A stretch of 64,000 nt of DNA from Sphingomonas sp. IC081 (GTDB lineage Bacteria > Pseudomonadota > Alphaproteobacteria > Sphingomonadales > Sphingomonadaceae), in NCBI RefSeq assembly GCF_006874585.1, contig NZ_CP029761.1, forward strand, positions 2,057,001 through 2,121,000, given 5' to 3'. A program made the translations under genes and the position numbers. The notes below the pieces were generated by a model. That model saw only the letters and a program-made list of their open reading frames with translations. It did no database searches and had not been told where the DNA came from. Shown here piece by piece: positions 35,466 to 44,462 of the stretch; the first letter of the stretch is position 1, and each line of letters opens with the position of its first letter.

Positions 35466-37880
35466 TCAGTGCGCCGTGGCCGACGGAGCGGGCGTTTGCG
35501 GCGGAGCCGCCGCCAGTTCGTCCGCTTCGGTCCACTCGATCGCAGTGAGCGGGTCGACCAGGGCCTTGGCCAGAACTTCGTCGACATGGCTGACCGGAAT
35601 GATGTCCAGCCCCTGCTTCACGTTATCCGGGATCTCGGCAAGATCCTTGCGGTTCTCTTCCGGAATCAACACGGTGGTGATGCCGCCGCGCAGCGCCGCC
35701 AGCAGCTTCTCCTTAAGACCGCCGATCGGCAGTACGCGGCCCCGCAGCGTGACTTCACCGGTCATCGCAACGTCCTTGCGCACCGGCACGCCGGTAAGCG
35801 TCGAGACGATCGAGGTGACCATGCCGATACCCGCCGACGGACCATCCTTGGGTACCGCACCCTCGGGCAGGTGAATGTGGATGTCCTTCTTGTTGAAGAT
35901 CGAAGGCTTGATGCCATAGGCGGGCGAACGCGCGCGCACGAAACTGAACGCGGTCTGGATCGACTCGTTCATCACTTCGCCCAGCTTGCCGGTCGCCTTG
36001 ATGGCGCCCTTACCGGGCACGGTGACGCTTTCGATCGTCAGCAGTTCACCGCCGACCTCGGTCCAGGCGAGACCGGTGACCGCGCCGACCTGATGCTCTT
36101 CCTCGCCCACGCCATGGCGGAACTTGCGTACACCGGCGAAGTCGGCCAGGTTTTCGGGCGTGATGACCACTTCCTTGGCCTTGCCTTCAAGGATCTGGCG
36201 CAGGGACTTGCGCGCCAGCCGGGCAATCTCGCGCTCCAGCGTACGCACGCCCGCTTCGCGGGTGTAATAGCGGATGAGGTCGCGCAGGCCGTCCTGCGTC
36301 AGCGTGAACTCACCCTTCTTCAGGCCATGCGCCTCGATCTGCTTGCGGATCAGGTGCCGCTCGGCGATCTCAACCTTCTCGTCTTCGGTATAACCTTCGA
36401 GACGGATGATCTCCATGCGGTCCAGCAGCGGCTGAGGCAGATTCAGGCTGTTCGCGGTGCAGACGAACATCACGTCCGACAGGTCGATGTCGAGTTCCAG
36501 ATAGTGGTCCTGGAACTTGGCGTTCTGTTCGGGATCCAGCACTTCGAGCAGTGCCGAGGCCGGATCGCCACGGAAATCCTGGCCCAGCTTGTCGATCTCG
36601 TCCAGCAGGAAGAGCGGGTTGGACTTGCCCGACTTGCGCAGGTTGGTGACGATCTTGCCCGGCAGCGAGCCGATGTAGGTGCGGCGGTGACCGCGGATCT
36701 CAGCCTCGTCTCGCACACCGCCCAGCGACTGGCGGATGAACTCGCGCCCCGTCGCCTTCGCGATCGACTTGCCGAGCGACGTCTTGCCGACGCCCGGAGG
36801 CCCCACGAGGCACAGGATCGGCCCCTTGAGCTTGTTGGTGCGTGCCTGCACGGCCAGATACTCGACAATGCGGTCCTTGACCTTGTCGAGCGCGTAATGG
36901 TCGGAATCGAGCACCGTCTGCGCTTCGGAAATGTCGCGCTTCAACTTGCTCTTCTTGCCCCAGGGCAGGCCCAGCAGCACATCGAGGTAGTTGCGGATGA
37001 CGGTCGCTTCCGCGCTCATCGGCTGCATCGACTTGAGCTTCTTCAGTTCGGCGGTCGCCTTCTCGCGCGCTTCCTTGGAGAGCTTGGTCTTTTCGATCTT
37101 GTCCTGGAGTTCAGCCAGTTCGTTGGCTTCCTCGCCGTCACCGCCGCCCAGCTCCGACTGGATCGCCTTGAGCTGTTCATTCAGGTAATATTCGCGCTGG
37201 GTCTTTTCCATCTGGCGCTTCACGCGGCCACGGATCTTGCGCTCGACCTGCAGAACGCCGAGCTCGCCCTCCATGAAGGAATAGACCATTTCAAGCCGCT
37301 TGAGCGGATCGGGTTCGGACAGCACGGCCTGTTTGTCGGCCACCTTGGCCGAAAGCTGTGCGGCCACGGTATCGGCGAGGCGCGCCGCATCATCGATGTC
37401 ACCCAGTTGTTCACCGGCATCCTGCGACAGCTTCTTGTTGAGCTTGGCGTATTCGCCGAACTGCTCGACCACCGTGCGCATCATCGCGGCCACTTCGGTG
37501 CCTTCGGCCTCACTCGATTCAATGCGCTCAACCTGCGCCACGAGCATCTCGCCCTCGGCCCCGGTTTCCGTCTGCAGCATTTCGAGGCGGGCACGGTCCT
37601 GGCCTTCCACCAGCACACGCACGGTTCCATCGGGCAGCTTGAGCAATTGCAGGACACTGGCAATCACGCCGGTATCATAGAGATCGTCACGCTCGGGATC
37701 GTCGCAGCCGGGATCAAGCTGGGCGAGCAGGAAAATATCCTTCTCACCGGCCATGGCCGCTTCGAGCGCGGCCACCGATTTCTCGCGTCCCACGAAAAGT
37801 GGCACAACCATGCCGGGGAACACGACGATATCGCGCAAAGGCAGCAACGGAAGCAGGTTCAAGAGCTTTTCCAATTCCAT
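35466..37880 (-). CDS. lon: ATP-dependent Lon protease
   Basis: Lon degrades misfolded and regulatory proteins in the cytoplasm. The 804-residue product has the N-terminal substrate domain (LPLLPLRDIVVFPGMVVPLFVGR), the AAA+ module with Walker A GPPGVGKTS near residue 358 and Walker B FLLDEIDK, and the proteolytic domain with catalytic serine in PKDGPSAG at about 680 and the following lysine region GGLKEKLLAA. I chose ATG 37880, which puts the LPLRD motif close to the N terminus; upstream in-frame ATGs at 37913 and 37949 are less likely. Length is normal. Confidence 0.96.
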   Translation of the reverse strand: MELEKLLNLLPLLPLRDIVVFPGMVVPLFVGREKSVAALEAAMAGEKDIFLLAQLDPGCDDPERDDLYDTGVIASVLQLLKLPDGTVRVLVEGQDRARLEMLQTETGAEGEMLVAQVERIESSEAEGTEVAAMMRTVVEQFGEYAKLNKKLSQDAGEQLGDIDDAARLADTVAAQLSAKVADKQAVLSEPDPLKRLEMVYSFMEGELGVLQVERKIRGRVKRQMEKTQREYYLNEQLKAIQSELGGGDGEEANELAELQDKIEKTKLSKEAREKATAELKKLKSMQPMSAEATVIRNYLDVLLGLPWGKKSKLKRDISEAQTVLDSDHYALDKVKDRIVEYLAVQARTNKLKGPILCLVGPPGVGKTSLGKSIAKATGREFIRQSLGGVRDEAEIRGHRRTYIGSLPGKIVTNLRKSGKSNPLFLLDEIDKLGQDFRGDPASALLEVLDPEQNAKFQDHYLELDIDLSDVMFVCTANSLNLPQPLLDRMEIIRLEGYTEDEKVEIAERHLIRKQIEAHGLKKGEFTLTQDGLRDLIRYYTREAGVRTLEREIARLARKSLRQILEGKAKEVVITPENLADFAGVRKFRHGVGEEEHQVGAVTGLAWTEVGGELLTIESVTVPGKGAIKATGKLGEVMNESIQTAFSFVRARSPAYGIKPSIFNKKDIHIHLPEGAVPKDGPSAGIGMVTSIVSTLTGVPVRKDVAMTGEVTLRGRVLPIGGLKEKLLAALRGGITTVLIPEENRKDLAEIPDNVKQGLDIIPVSHVDEVLAKALVDPLTAIEWTEADELAAAPPQTPAPSATAH

Positions 37881-38103
37881 ACTTGCCAGGCGCCTAACGG
37901 AAATCCCGGCCATTGCCCGTAGATATGGTGTCATCCAGCGCGGACGCAATGCACTAACCGCGAAAGGCTGTGGAAGCGATTGTCATAACGCTCCCGCCTT
38001 GTCCTTACAAACCGCCTTCTCTCCACTCTGGAGGCAATTCCGGACGACCCCACCTCTTTTGGTCCTTACCTTATAGAGGAACAACGGGATATCAGGAGGA
38101 AGC

Positions 38104-38631
38104 ATGCCGGCTGCCGGCCCACCGCCAGGCGCGAAAGAGGAGTTGCATTCCGCCAGGCAGGCCAGTTCCGCTACGGGCGCGTTGTCCCCCGCGGCGACCG
38201 GCTCGTCTTGGCGGATCGCCGCACCGGAAAGATGTGAGGCCCTGGCCAGGCTGGCCCGGTTCTACGTTACCGGCGGGATCAATACGGCCTTCGGCTATGG
38301 CCTATATGCAATGATGATCGCGCTGGGGCTGCATCCACAAGCTGCACAATTGCTCAGCCGCGTAGCCGGCATCATGTTCAACTTCTTCACATACCGAAGC
38401 CTGGTCTTCAGCAATTCGGGCTTCCCCCTGAACCGGTTTCTCCTTGCCTATGGCCTCAACTATCTGGCCAGTGTCGCATTTCTAGAGATCGCACTGACAT
38501 TACAGCACGATCCGTACATTGCCGGTGTGGCGACGACCGTGTTTTCCACGCTGCTGCAGTTCTTTGTCCTCAGCCGCTTCGTGGCCGTTCCATCAAGGAA
38601 GTCCGGCGTAGGGAGCAAAAACCCAGCCTAG
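38104..38631 (+). CDS. GtrA-like membrane protein
   Basis: The 175-residue protein has a soluble N-terminal stretch of about 50 residues and then four hydrophobic segments typical of GtrA (RFYVTGGINTAFGYGLYAMM, then QLLSRVAGIMFNFFTYRSLV, LLAYGLNYLASVAFLEIAL and VATTVFSTLLQFFVLSRFVA). GtrA proteins are small membrane partners in moving lipid-linked sugars or in polysaccharide synthesis. RBS AGGAGGAAGC precedes ATG 38104. It is divergent from lon and stands alone; no glycosyltransferase is adjacent. Confidence 0.87.
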   Translation: MPAAGPPPGAKEELHSARQASSATGALSPAATGSSWRIAAPERCEALARLARFYVTGGINTAFGYGLYAMMIALGLHPQAAQLLSRVAGIMFNFFTYRSLVFSNSGFPLNRFLLAYGLNYLASVAFLEIALTLQHDPYIAGVATTVFSTLLQFFVLSRFVAVPSRKSGVGSKNPA

Positions 38632-38838
38632 TCAGGCCAGCGCCCCGGCCAAACCGGATCGGCAGAAACACGCTTTCCTCCAAAGGACTTTCAGAGTTTT
38701 AACCCGCAACAATCCGGCACGGCACCCGAGAAAACGACAAAGCCGCCCGAAAGGCCGTCGCGGAACCTCCGCAACACGCCCCTCGAGCGGCTCGCGTTCG
38801 TCTTTACGACAATGCGCTGCCTTGGCGGCGGCCCGTCG

Positions 38839-39174
38839 TCAGAACGGCATCTTGAAGCCCGGCGGCAAACCCATGCCCTGCTGGGCCTTGGCAAGTTCCT
38901 CTCCTGCCACCGAGTCCGCTTTCACGCGCGCGTCGTTGTAGGCAGCGGCCACGAGATCTTCGAGGATCTGCTTTTCGCCAGGCTGCAGCAGGCTGTCGTC
39001 GATGGCCACGCCGATCACACGGCCCTTGGCCGAGCAGCGGATCTTGACCAGACCGCCCCCCGAAAGCCCTTCGACTTCCAGCGTGTCCAACTTGGCCTGC
39101 GTGTCGTTCATCTGCTTCTGGATGGTCTCTGCGGCCTGCTGCGCCGCCTGGATCATCTCTTCCATGGACTTCAT
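38839..39174 (-). CDS. YbaB/EbfC nucleoid-associated protein
   Basis: The 111-residue DNA-binding protein starts MKSMEEMIQAAQQAAETIQK, with the coiled N-terminal helix of the family, and ends GEELAKAQQGMGLPPGFKMPF, a nearly universal YbaB tail. These proteins bind DNA as dimers and coat the nucleoid. The gene starts one base after the dnaX stop codon and uses GGAGACGTTGAG as its ribosome binding region, so it is coupled to dnaX as in many bacteria. ATG 39174 is chosen on that basis. Confidence 0.93.
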   Translation of the reverse strand: MKSMEEMIQAAQQAAETIQKQMNDTQAKLDTLEVEGLSGGGLVKIRCSAKGRVIGVAIDDSLLQPGEKQILEDLVAAAYNDARVKADSVAGEELAKAQQGMGLPPGFKMPF

Positions 39175-39175
39175 C

Positions 39176-41143
39176 TCAACGTCTCCAATTTCGCCCGCCA
39201 CCGCCAACGGCGAGCGGACGGTCATCCTCGATCACTTGGGCCTCTGGAAAGGCCGCCTTGGTCGCCAGCACAAGCGGGTGCTGGCTGACGGCATCGCTGG
39301 CCGCCGTCTTTTCCGCCTCGGCCAGTTCGACGAGCGTCGGCGCCCCCCCTTCATCGACCTTGAACACCTCCCAGCGCTCGCCCGTCGCCTTGCCCAGAGC
39401 GTTGCGCAGGATCGCGGTGATGTCCTCGCTGAACCCCGGCGGCTGCGCATAACGAAGCAGGCTCGTTCCGAGTTCGACGACGCGGACCTGCATGCGCATG
39501 GTGTTGGCGGTGGAAAGTTCGCCGGCGTGCTCGACATCGTCGACCAGTTCTTCCCAGCGCCGCGCCGTCACGACTGGCCTCGCCACGGCAACAGGTGCCG
39601 GACCGACGGCGCCGGAACTGTCGCCAGCCGGAACAGCAACCGGTGCACGGGCCGCCAACTCCTCCAGCTTTTTCACCAATGAGCCGGGATCGGGCATGTC
39701 CGCCGCATGCATGATCCGCAGGAGCGCCATCTGCGTGGCCACCAACGGGTCGGGCGCGGACTTCACTTCGTCATGGCCCTTGAGAAGAAGCTGCCAGAGA
39801 CGATGAACCTGCCCGGCCTTGAGCGCCCTCGCCCAGCCCTCGATCGCCTCCCGCTCCTCCGCCGAATGGGCATCGTGCGCGCCCCCGGCAACCTGGGCGA
39901 CAGCGATACGGTGGGTCAGTGCCATCAAGCCGCGCAGGATCGAGATAGGTTCGACACCGAGCGCGAATTGATGGGCAACCAGTTCGAGCAGATCGCCGCC
40001 CTTGCCGTCTAGGATCGCGGTGATCAGGCGGCGCTGCGCGCTCTTGTCGGAAAGACCCAACATGTCGCGCACCTTTTCGGCACGGACCTGACCTTCGCCG
40101 TCAAGGTCGGCATGGGCAATTGCCTGGTCGAGAATCGACAGGCCGTCGCGCACCGACCCTTCGGCCGCGGCAGCAACCATCGCCAGCGCCTCGGCTTCCG
40201 CCTCGACACCCTCGAGTCCGCAGACCTTGGCAAAGTGTTCGGCCAGCATCGGCGCCGGGATCCGGCGCAAGTCGAACCGCTGGCAGCGCGACAGCACCGT
40301 CACCGGCAGCTTATCGACCTCGGTCGTCGCGAAAAGGAACTTCACATGCGCCGGAGGCTCCTCAAGTGTCTTCAGCAAGGCATTGAATGCATTGCGCGAC
40401 AGCATGTGAACTTCGTCGATGATGTAGATCTTGTAGCGCGCCGAAACGGCGGCATAGCGCACCGCCTCGATGATCTCGCGCACGTCGTCGACACCGGTAT
40501 GCGAGGCGGCGTCCATCTCGATCACGTCGATATGACGGCCCTCGGCAATCGCCTGACAGGGCTCGCAAACGCCGCAAGGATCGATGGTCGGGCCGCCCTG
40601 CCCGTCCGGGCCGATGCAGTTGAGGGCCTTGGCAATGAGGCGCGCGGTCGAGGTCTTGCCGACACCGCGCACGCCGGTCATCAGGAAAGCATGCGCCAGC
40701 CGATCGCGCTTGATGGCGTTGGCCAGCGTCTGGACCATCGCTTCCTGTCCGATCAGTTCGCCGAAGCTCTGCGGACGATACTTGCGCGCCAGTACGCGAT
40801 AGGGCTGAACTGCAGCGCTCGCCGGGGCGGCAGCCTTGACGGCGACAGGCGCCGCTGAGGGTGCGGGAACGGGAGCCGCTGCGACCGGCACTATGGCGGA
40901 AACAGGCACCGGCTCGGGCGCGACTTCGGCCTCAACCACAGACTCCAGCTCTACCGCAACGGGCTCGGGCTTTGATCCGGCCTCCGGCTGAGCCGCGGGT
41001 TCCGGCTTTGGCTCCGCTTCCGGCTCGCCGAACAGCGAGACCTGACCGGCCGCTTCCAGTTCCGCCGAAGTCGCTGCGGCCTCTTCCTCGCCCCCGTCGT
41101 TCCAGGGTGGGCTGTCGCCGAACATGTCAGGTGAATCGTCCAT
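39176..41143 (-). CDS. dnaX: DNA polymerase III subunit gamma/tau, with N-terminal extension
   Basis: DnaX is the motor of the clamp loader and links the polymerase cores. The 655-residue protein has the AAA+ part starting YRVLARKYRPQSFGELIGQE at residue 115, Walker A GVRGVGKTS (157-165), the zinc-binding cysteines DPCGVCEPC, Walker B-like IYIIDEVHML and sensor FLFATTEVDKLP. The C terminus is the tau part. Unusually, about 113 Pro/Glu/Ala-rich residues precede the core, including QVSLF at 34-38. I see no A-tract slippage site for a gamma product, so perhaps only one form is made. It heads the dnaX-ybaB operon. Confidence 0.95.
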   Translation of the reverse strand: MDDSPDMFGDSPPWNDGGEEEAAATSAELEAAGQVSLFGEPEAEPKPEPAAQPEAGSKPEPVAVELESVVEAEVAPEPVPVSAIVPVAAAPVPAPSAAPVAVKAAAPASAAVQPYRVLARKYRPQSFGELIGQEAMVQTLANAIKRDRLAHAFLMTGVRGVGKTSTARLIAKALNCIGPDGQGGPTIDPCGVCEPCQAIAEGRHIDVIEMDAASHTGVDDVREIIEAVRYAAVSARYKIYIIDEVHMLSRNAFNALLKTLEEPPAHVKFLFATTEVDKLPVTVLSRCQRFDLRRIPAPMLAEHFAKVCGLEGVEAEAEALAMVAAAAEGSVRDGLSILDQAIAHADLDGEGQVRAEKVRDMLGLSDKSAQRRLITAILDGKGGDLLELVAHQFALGVEPISILRGLMALTHRIAVAQVAGGAHDAHSAEEREAIEGWARALKAGQVHRLWQLLLKGHDEVKSAPDPLVATQMALLRIMHAADMPDPGSLVKKLEELAARAPVAVPAGDSSGAVGPAPVAVARPVVTARRWEELVDDVEHAGELSTANTMRMQVRVVELGTSLLRYAQPPGFSEDITAILRNALGKATGERWEVFKVDEGGAPTLVELAEAEKTAASDAVSQHPLVLATKAAFPEAQVIEDDRPLAVGGGGRNWRR

Positions 41144-41264
41144 CGCCTGCCAAACTAGGCGCTGGGGGCCGAATTGTCAGGAGGAAAGCGATTTGCTCCA
41201 CAGCCGCGCACAAAAAATGCCGCACTGAGGCGGCATTTCTAACCCCCAGTGGGGTAACATCTGT

Positions 41265-41290
41265 GGGGGTAATCTCTCAAACTTGAGAGA
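41265..41290 (-). terminator. Hairpin downstream of the SRP RNA gene
   Basis: The palindrome TCTCTCAA / TTGAGAGA at about 41272-41289 lies right after the 3' end of the RNA on the minus strand. A second weak dyad (CCCCCA / TGGGGG) follows. They are likely 3' processing or termination signals. Confidence 0.55.
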
Positions 41291-41293
41291 AGG

Positions 41294-41385
41294 AGCCGGG
41301 CGACCCGCCGCAATCCGTTGTGGCTGCTTCCTTCCGGACCTGACCAAGTTGGCGAACGCAAACGTCCACCCGACTCCCGGGCGGC
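41294..41385 (-). ncRNA. ffs: Signal recognition particle RNA (4.5S, small type)
   Basis: On the minus strand the region contains GGTCAGGTCCGGAAGGAAGC followed by AGCC, the near-invariant domain IV core of bacterial SRP RNA that binds Ffh. The ends GCCCGGGAGTCGGGTGG and GCGGGTCGCCCGGC pair to close the hairpin. The size of about 90 nucleotides fits the small bacterial type. It lies between dnaX and the NDUFS4-like gene. Exact ends are estimated from the pairing. Confidence 0.93.
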
Positions 41386-41534
41386 CATATGACGGGGCGA
41401 TGCCGGTTTGTCCAGCCCCGAAGCGGAGGAAATTCGTACAGCAAATCGCCGTTCCCGAAACGGCATCGGCCCGCGCCTCCCTACAGGAGATGCGGGCCGA
41501 TTGCTGAACTAAACCGCGCGTCCAGCGCGAAGGA

Positions 41535-41813
41535 TCAACGGAAGTTGTCGGCGTAAGCCTGGATCTTCAGACGGCGCGGCGGAGTGGCGTGAACTTCCGC
41601 TTCGATGCCGTAACGATCGGCATAGGCCTTGGCCTCCTCCACCGTCGGGAACTTCAGGGTAACCTGCTGCTGGGTATCTCCCGAGCCGGCCCAGCCCATC
41701 AACGGGTCGGGCTTCTTCGCCTCCGCCGGGACGAATTCGAGGATCCACTGATCCAGCAGTGCCTTGCCGGACTGCATGGCGTTCTTCGGGCGCTGATAGA
41801 TGCGTGCACTCAT
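41535..41813 (-). CDS. NDUFS4-like ETC complex I subunit
   Basis: The 92-residue protein corresponds to the accessory 18-kDa (NDUFS4) subunit of NADH:ubiquinone oxidoreductase found in alphaproteobacteria and mitochondria. It starts ARIYQRPKNAMQSG, and contains WILEFVPAEAKKPDPLMGWAGSGD, then the end RRLKIQAYADNFR, all hallmarks of this family. It would sit on the peripheral arm of complex I at the inner membrane. The gene is alone, away from any nuo operon, which is usual. Confidence 0.93.
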   Translation of the reverse strand: MSARIYQRPKNAMQSGKALLDQWILEFVPAEAKKPDPLMGWAGSGDTQQQVTLKFPTVEEAKAYADRYGIEAEVHATPPRRLKIQAYADNFR

Positions 41814-41858
41814 GATGAAGCGCTTTGGCGCCGAATCGGGGAGAGAATCAAGCGCAAA

Positions 41859-44315
41859 TCATTTGCCTTTGGATGCTTCGAACGCATTTCTTGTCTTGAG
41901 GCTGGGATCTTCGGTCCACGGCTCGTCCGGCCAGCGGTGCCTGGGGTAGCGCCCCTTCATGTCGCGCTGCACGTCGCGCCAGGATCCGCGCCAGAATCCA
42001 GGGAGATCGCGCGTGGTCTGGATCGGCCGTCCGGCCGGCGAGGTCAGCTTGAGCAGGAGCGGCTGCGGCGGTTGCCCGAACGTTGGATGGCGGTCGAGCC
42101 CGAACAGCGCCTGCACCCGCACTTCGACGCTGGGGCCTCCGTCATCCTCGTAATCGATGACATGGCTGGTGCCTGCGGGACTGCGAAATTCGGGCGGCGC
42201 CAGCTTTTCCAGCTTCTGCTGGTCGTCCCATGTCATGCGATTGCGCAGAGCCTCGGCAAGCGCGCCCTTGTCCACCGCATCCAGCCGCCGGCCGAGCAGC
42301 GGCCCCAGCCAGTCGTCGAGGTCTGCCTGCAAGGCTGTATCGGACAGCGCCTCGATCCCGGCATAACGGGCGCGCCGCAGCAGGGCGAGTGCGCCCTTGC
42401 CGAAAGGCACCAGATCGAGCCCTTTCTCGCGCACCCGTTCAAGCAGGAATGCCGAAATCGCCGCCGGGTCCGGCGAAGGATCAGGGCCGCTCGCCAGGGT
42501 GATCGCGCCGATCCGCCGCTCCAGCCGTGCCTCGACACGCCCTTCCGATTCGTTCCAGCGCAGGAGCGAACGGCGTTCGATCCGCTCCTCCAGCCATTGT
42601 TCCACTTCGGCAGGTTCCAGCGTCGCGCCAGAGAGGATACGGGCGCCACGCGCCTGCCCCTGGGCATCCCCGATCACCATCCACTCGCGCGCCGCCAAGG
42701 CGGAAGCCGGATCAAGCACATACCCCCTGCCCCCGGCCGAGAGCCAGTTCTCGCCGCTGGAATCACGGCGCCGGGCCAGCATGTCCGGACGCCCAAGCGC
42801 CAGCAGAACGCCGGCGGGAACATCTTCGTCGCCGTGCCCGTCCGTTCCGACCAGTACCCGCGCCCGCTTGGCCCAGCCTGCGGCGAGCTTGCGCGAGGCA
42901 TCGGCGCGCGGCGCACGATCGCCGTTCCAGCGCGCGAGGCGCTGCGACAGGTCTTCGCTGCGGCCACCGAGGCCGCGTTCCTGCAAGAGCAGCGCCAGCC
43001 TGGCAGCCGAGCCCCCCGCGCCGATTTCGGTGCCATGAAGGATCATCGCCGCCTGCGCCGGGTCCATCGGCAAACTGGCTACCTTGCGCCCGAAGCCGGT
43101 GATCCGCCCCTCTGCATCCAGCGCCCCCAGTCCCTCAAGCTGGCGCCGTGCCGCATCGAGCGCGGGCACCGGCGGCGCATCGAGCCAGGCCATCGCGGCG
43201 GGATCGCCCGCCCCCCATTGGGCCAGCGTCAGCGTCAGCGGGGCAAGATCGCTGGTCAGCATTTCCGGCGGATCGAATTCCGGCCGTCCCGGGTGGGCGG
43301 CCTCTTCCCACAAGCGATAGGCCACACCCGGCCCCTGTCTTGCCGCACGCCCCGCCCGCTGCGCCGCGGAGGCGCGGCTGGCCCGGTGGGTGACGAGCCG
43401 GGTGACGCCCGCAGCCTTGTCGAACTCCGCTCTTCGCGAAAGCCCTGCGTCGACCACCACCGATACACCGTCGAGCGTCAGCGAGGTTTCGGCAATCGCC
43501 GTCGCCAGCACAATGCGACGACGGCCCTCGCCGTCGCGGCGAATCGCTGCGCGCTGGGCCGCCGGTTCGCATTGTCCGTGCAACGGCAGGACAAGGGCCT
43601 TAGGCAGCTTCTCCGCCAGCCGTTCCGTCACGCGATCGATCTCGCGTACGCCGGGCAGGAACGCGAGCACATCCCCCACCTGCTCGCGCCAGGCCGTGAG
43701 GATGGCAGAGGCCATGGCGTCCTCGATGCGCGCGTCAGGGGCACTGCCGAGCCAGCGAATGGCGAGAGGCCAGGCCTTGCCCTCGCTCTCGATCACCGGC
43801 GTGTCCGCGCCCAGCAGACGCGCGAAACGCGCGCCGTCGATGGTGGCAGACATGACGACGATGCGCAGGTCCTCGCGCAAGACTTCCCCAGCCTCGATCG
43901 CCAGCGCCAGCCCCAGATCGCTGTCGAGGTGCCGTTCGTGCGCCTCGTCGAACAGGACTGCCGAAACTCCCGATAGCTCCGGATCGGCGAGAATCGTCGC
44001 AACAAAGATCGCCTCGGTCATCACCACGACCCGGGTTCGGGCCGACCGCTTGACGTCGAGACGGGTCACGTAACCGATCGTCTCGCCAGCCTGTTCGCCC
44101 AGCCCGGCGGCCATGCGCTCGGCCGCAGCGCGCGCGGCGACGCGCCGGGGCGAAAGCAGGATGACCGTGCCGGTGCACCAGGGTTCGCCCAGCAATGCGG
44201 GCGCCAGGGCGGTTGTCTTGCCGGCGCCCGGCGGTGCGATCAGCACGGCACGCGGCTCTGCCCGCAGCGCGGCAAGAAGATCGGGCAGGACGGCATGGAT
44301 CGGAAGCTGGCTCAC
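41859..44315 (-). CDS. hrpB: ATP-dependent helicase HrpB
   Basis: The 818-residue protein belongs to the DEAH-box helicases. It has Walker A LIAPPGAGKTTALAPALL near residue 25, motif II VLFDEAHERHLDSDLGLALA, motif III MSATIDG, motif VI RAGRAARQGPG and the long HrpB-specific C-terminal domain ending with the WP-rich GRYPRHRWPDEPWTEDP segment. Its substrate in the cell is not settled; roles in RNA metabolism have been proposed. Length is normal. It precedes the NDUFS4-like gene on the same strand by 45 bases and may be co-transcribed. Confidence 0.95.
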   Translation of the reverse strand: MSQLPIHAVLPDLLAALRAEPRAVLIAPPGAGKTTALAPALLGEPWCTGTVILLSPRRVAARAAAERMAAGLGEQAGETIGYVTRLDVKRSARTRVVVMTEAIFVATILADPELSGVSAVLFDEAHERHLDSDLGLALAIEAGEVLREDLRIVVMSATIDGARFARLLGADTPVIESEGKAWPLAIRWLGSAPDARIEDAMASAILTAWREQVGDVLAFLPGVREIDRVTERLAEKLPKALVLPLHGQCEPAAQRAAIRRDGEGRRRIVLATAIAETSLTLDGVSVVVDAGLSRRAEFDKAAGVTRLVTHRASRASAAQRAGRAARQGPGVAYRLWEEAAHPGRPEFDPPEMLTSDLAPLTLTLAQWGAGDPAAMAWLDAPPVPALDAARRQLEGLGALDAEGRITGFGRKVASLPMDPAQAAMILHGTEIGAGGSAARLALLLQERGLGGRSEDLSQRLARWNGDRAPRADASRKLAAGWAKRARVLVGTDGHGDEDVPAGVLLALGRPDMLARRRDSSGENWLSAGGRGYVLDPASALAAREWMVIGDAQGQARGARILSGATLEPAEVEQWLEERIERRSLLRWNESEGRVEARLERRIGAITLASGPDPSPDPAAISAFLLERVREKGLDLVPFGKGALALLRRARYAGIEALSDTALQADLDDWLGPLLGRRLDAVDKGALAEALRNRMTWDDQQKLEKLAPPEFRSPAGTSHVIDYEDDGGPSVEVRVQALFGLDRHPTFGQPPQPLLLKLTSPAGRPIQTTRDLPGFWRGSWRDVQRDMKGRYPRHRWPDEPWTEDPSLKTRNAFEASKGK

Positions 44316-44462
44316 GCGGGGCTCCTTAGAGACGCTTTGGAAATTCGCCTAAGATGAATTTCGCCGCGATCCGCAAGTTCACTCCAGAACGGATGCAGTT
44401 CGCGGCGCCATCCATTCTTCTTCAAGAATTGCAGGCTATGTCAGGTTCCGGAGTTCAGGACC

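Noticed and set aside
35469..37922. A plus-strand frame of about 817 codons opposite lon
   Set aside because: It is an antisense shadow created by codon bias; lon has all its catalytic motifs.
41239..41466. A small minus-strand frame overlapping the SRP RNA
   Set aside because: The region is explained by the ffs gene and its flanking hairpins.
41589..43976. A plus-strand frame of about 795 codons opposite hrpB
   Set aside because: Antisense artefact of GC-rich third positions; no domain.
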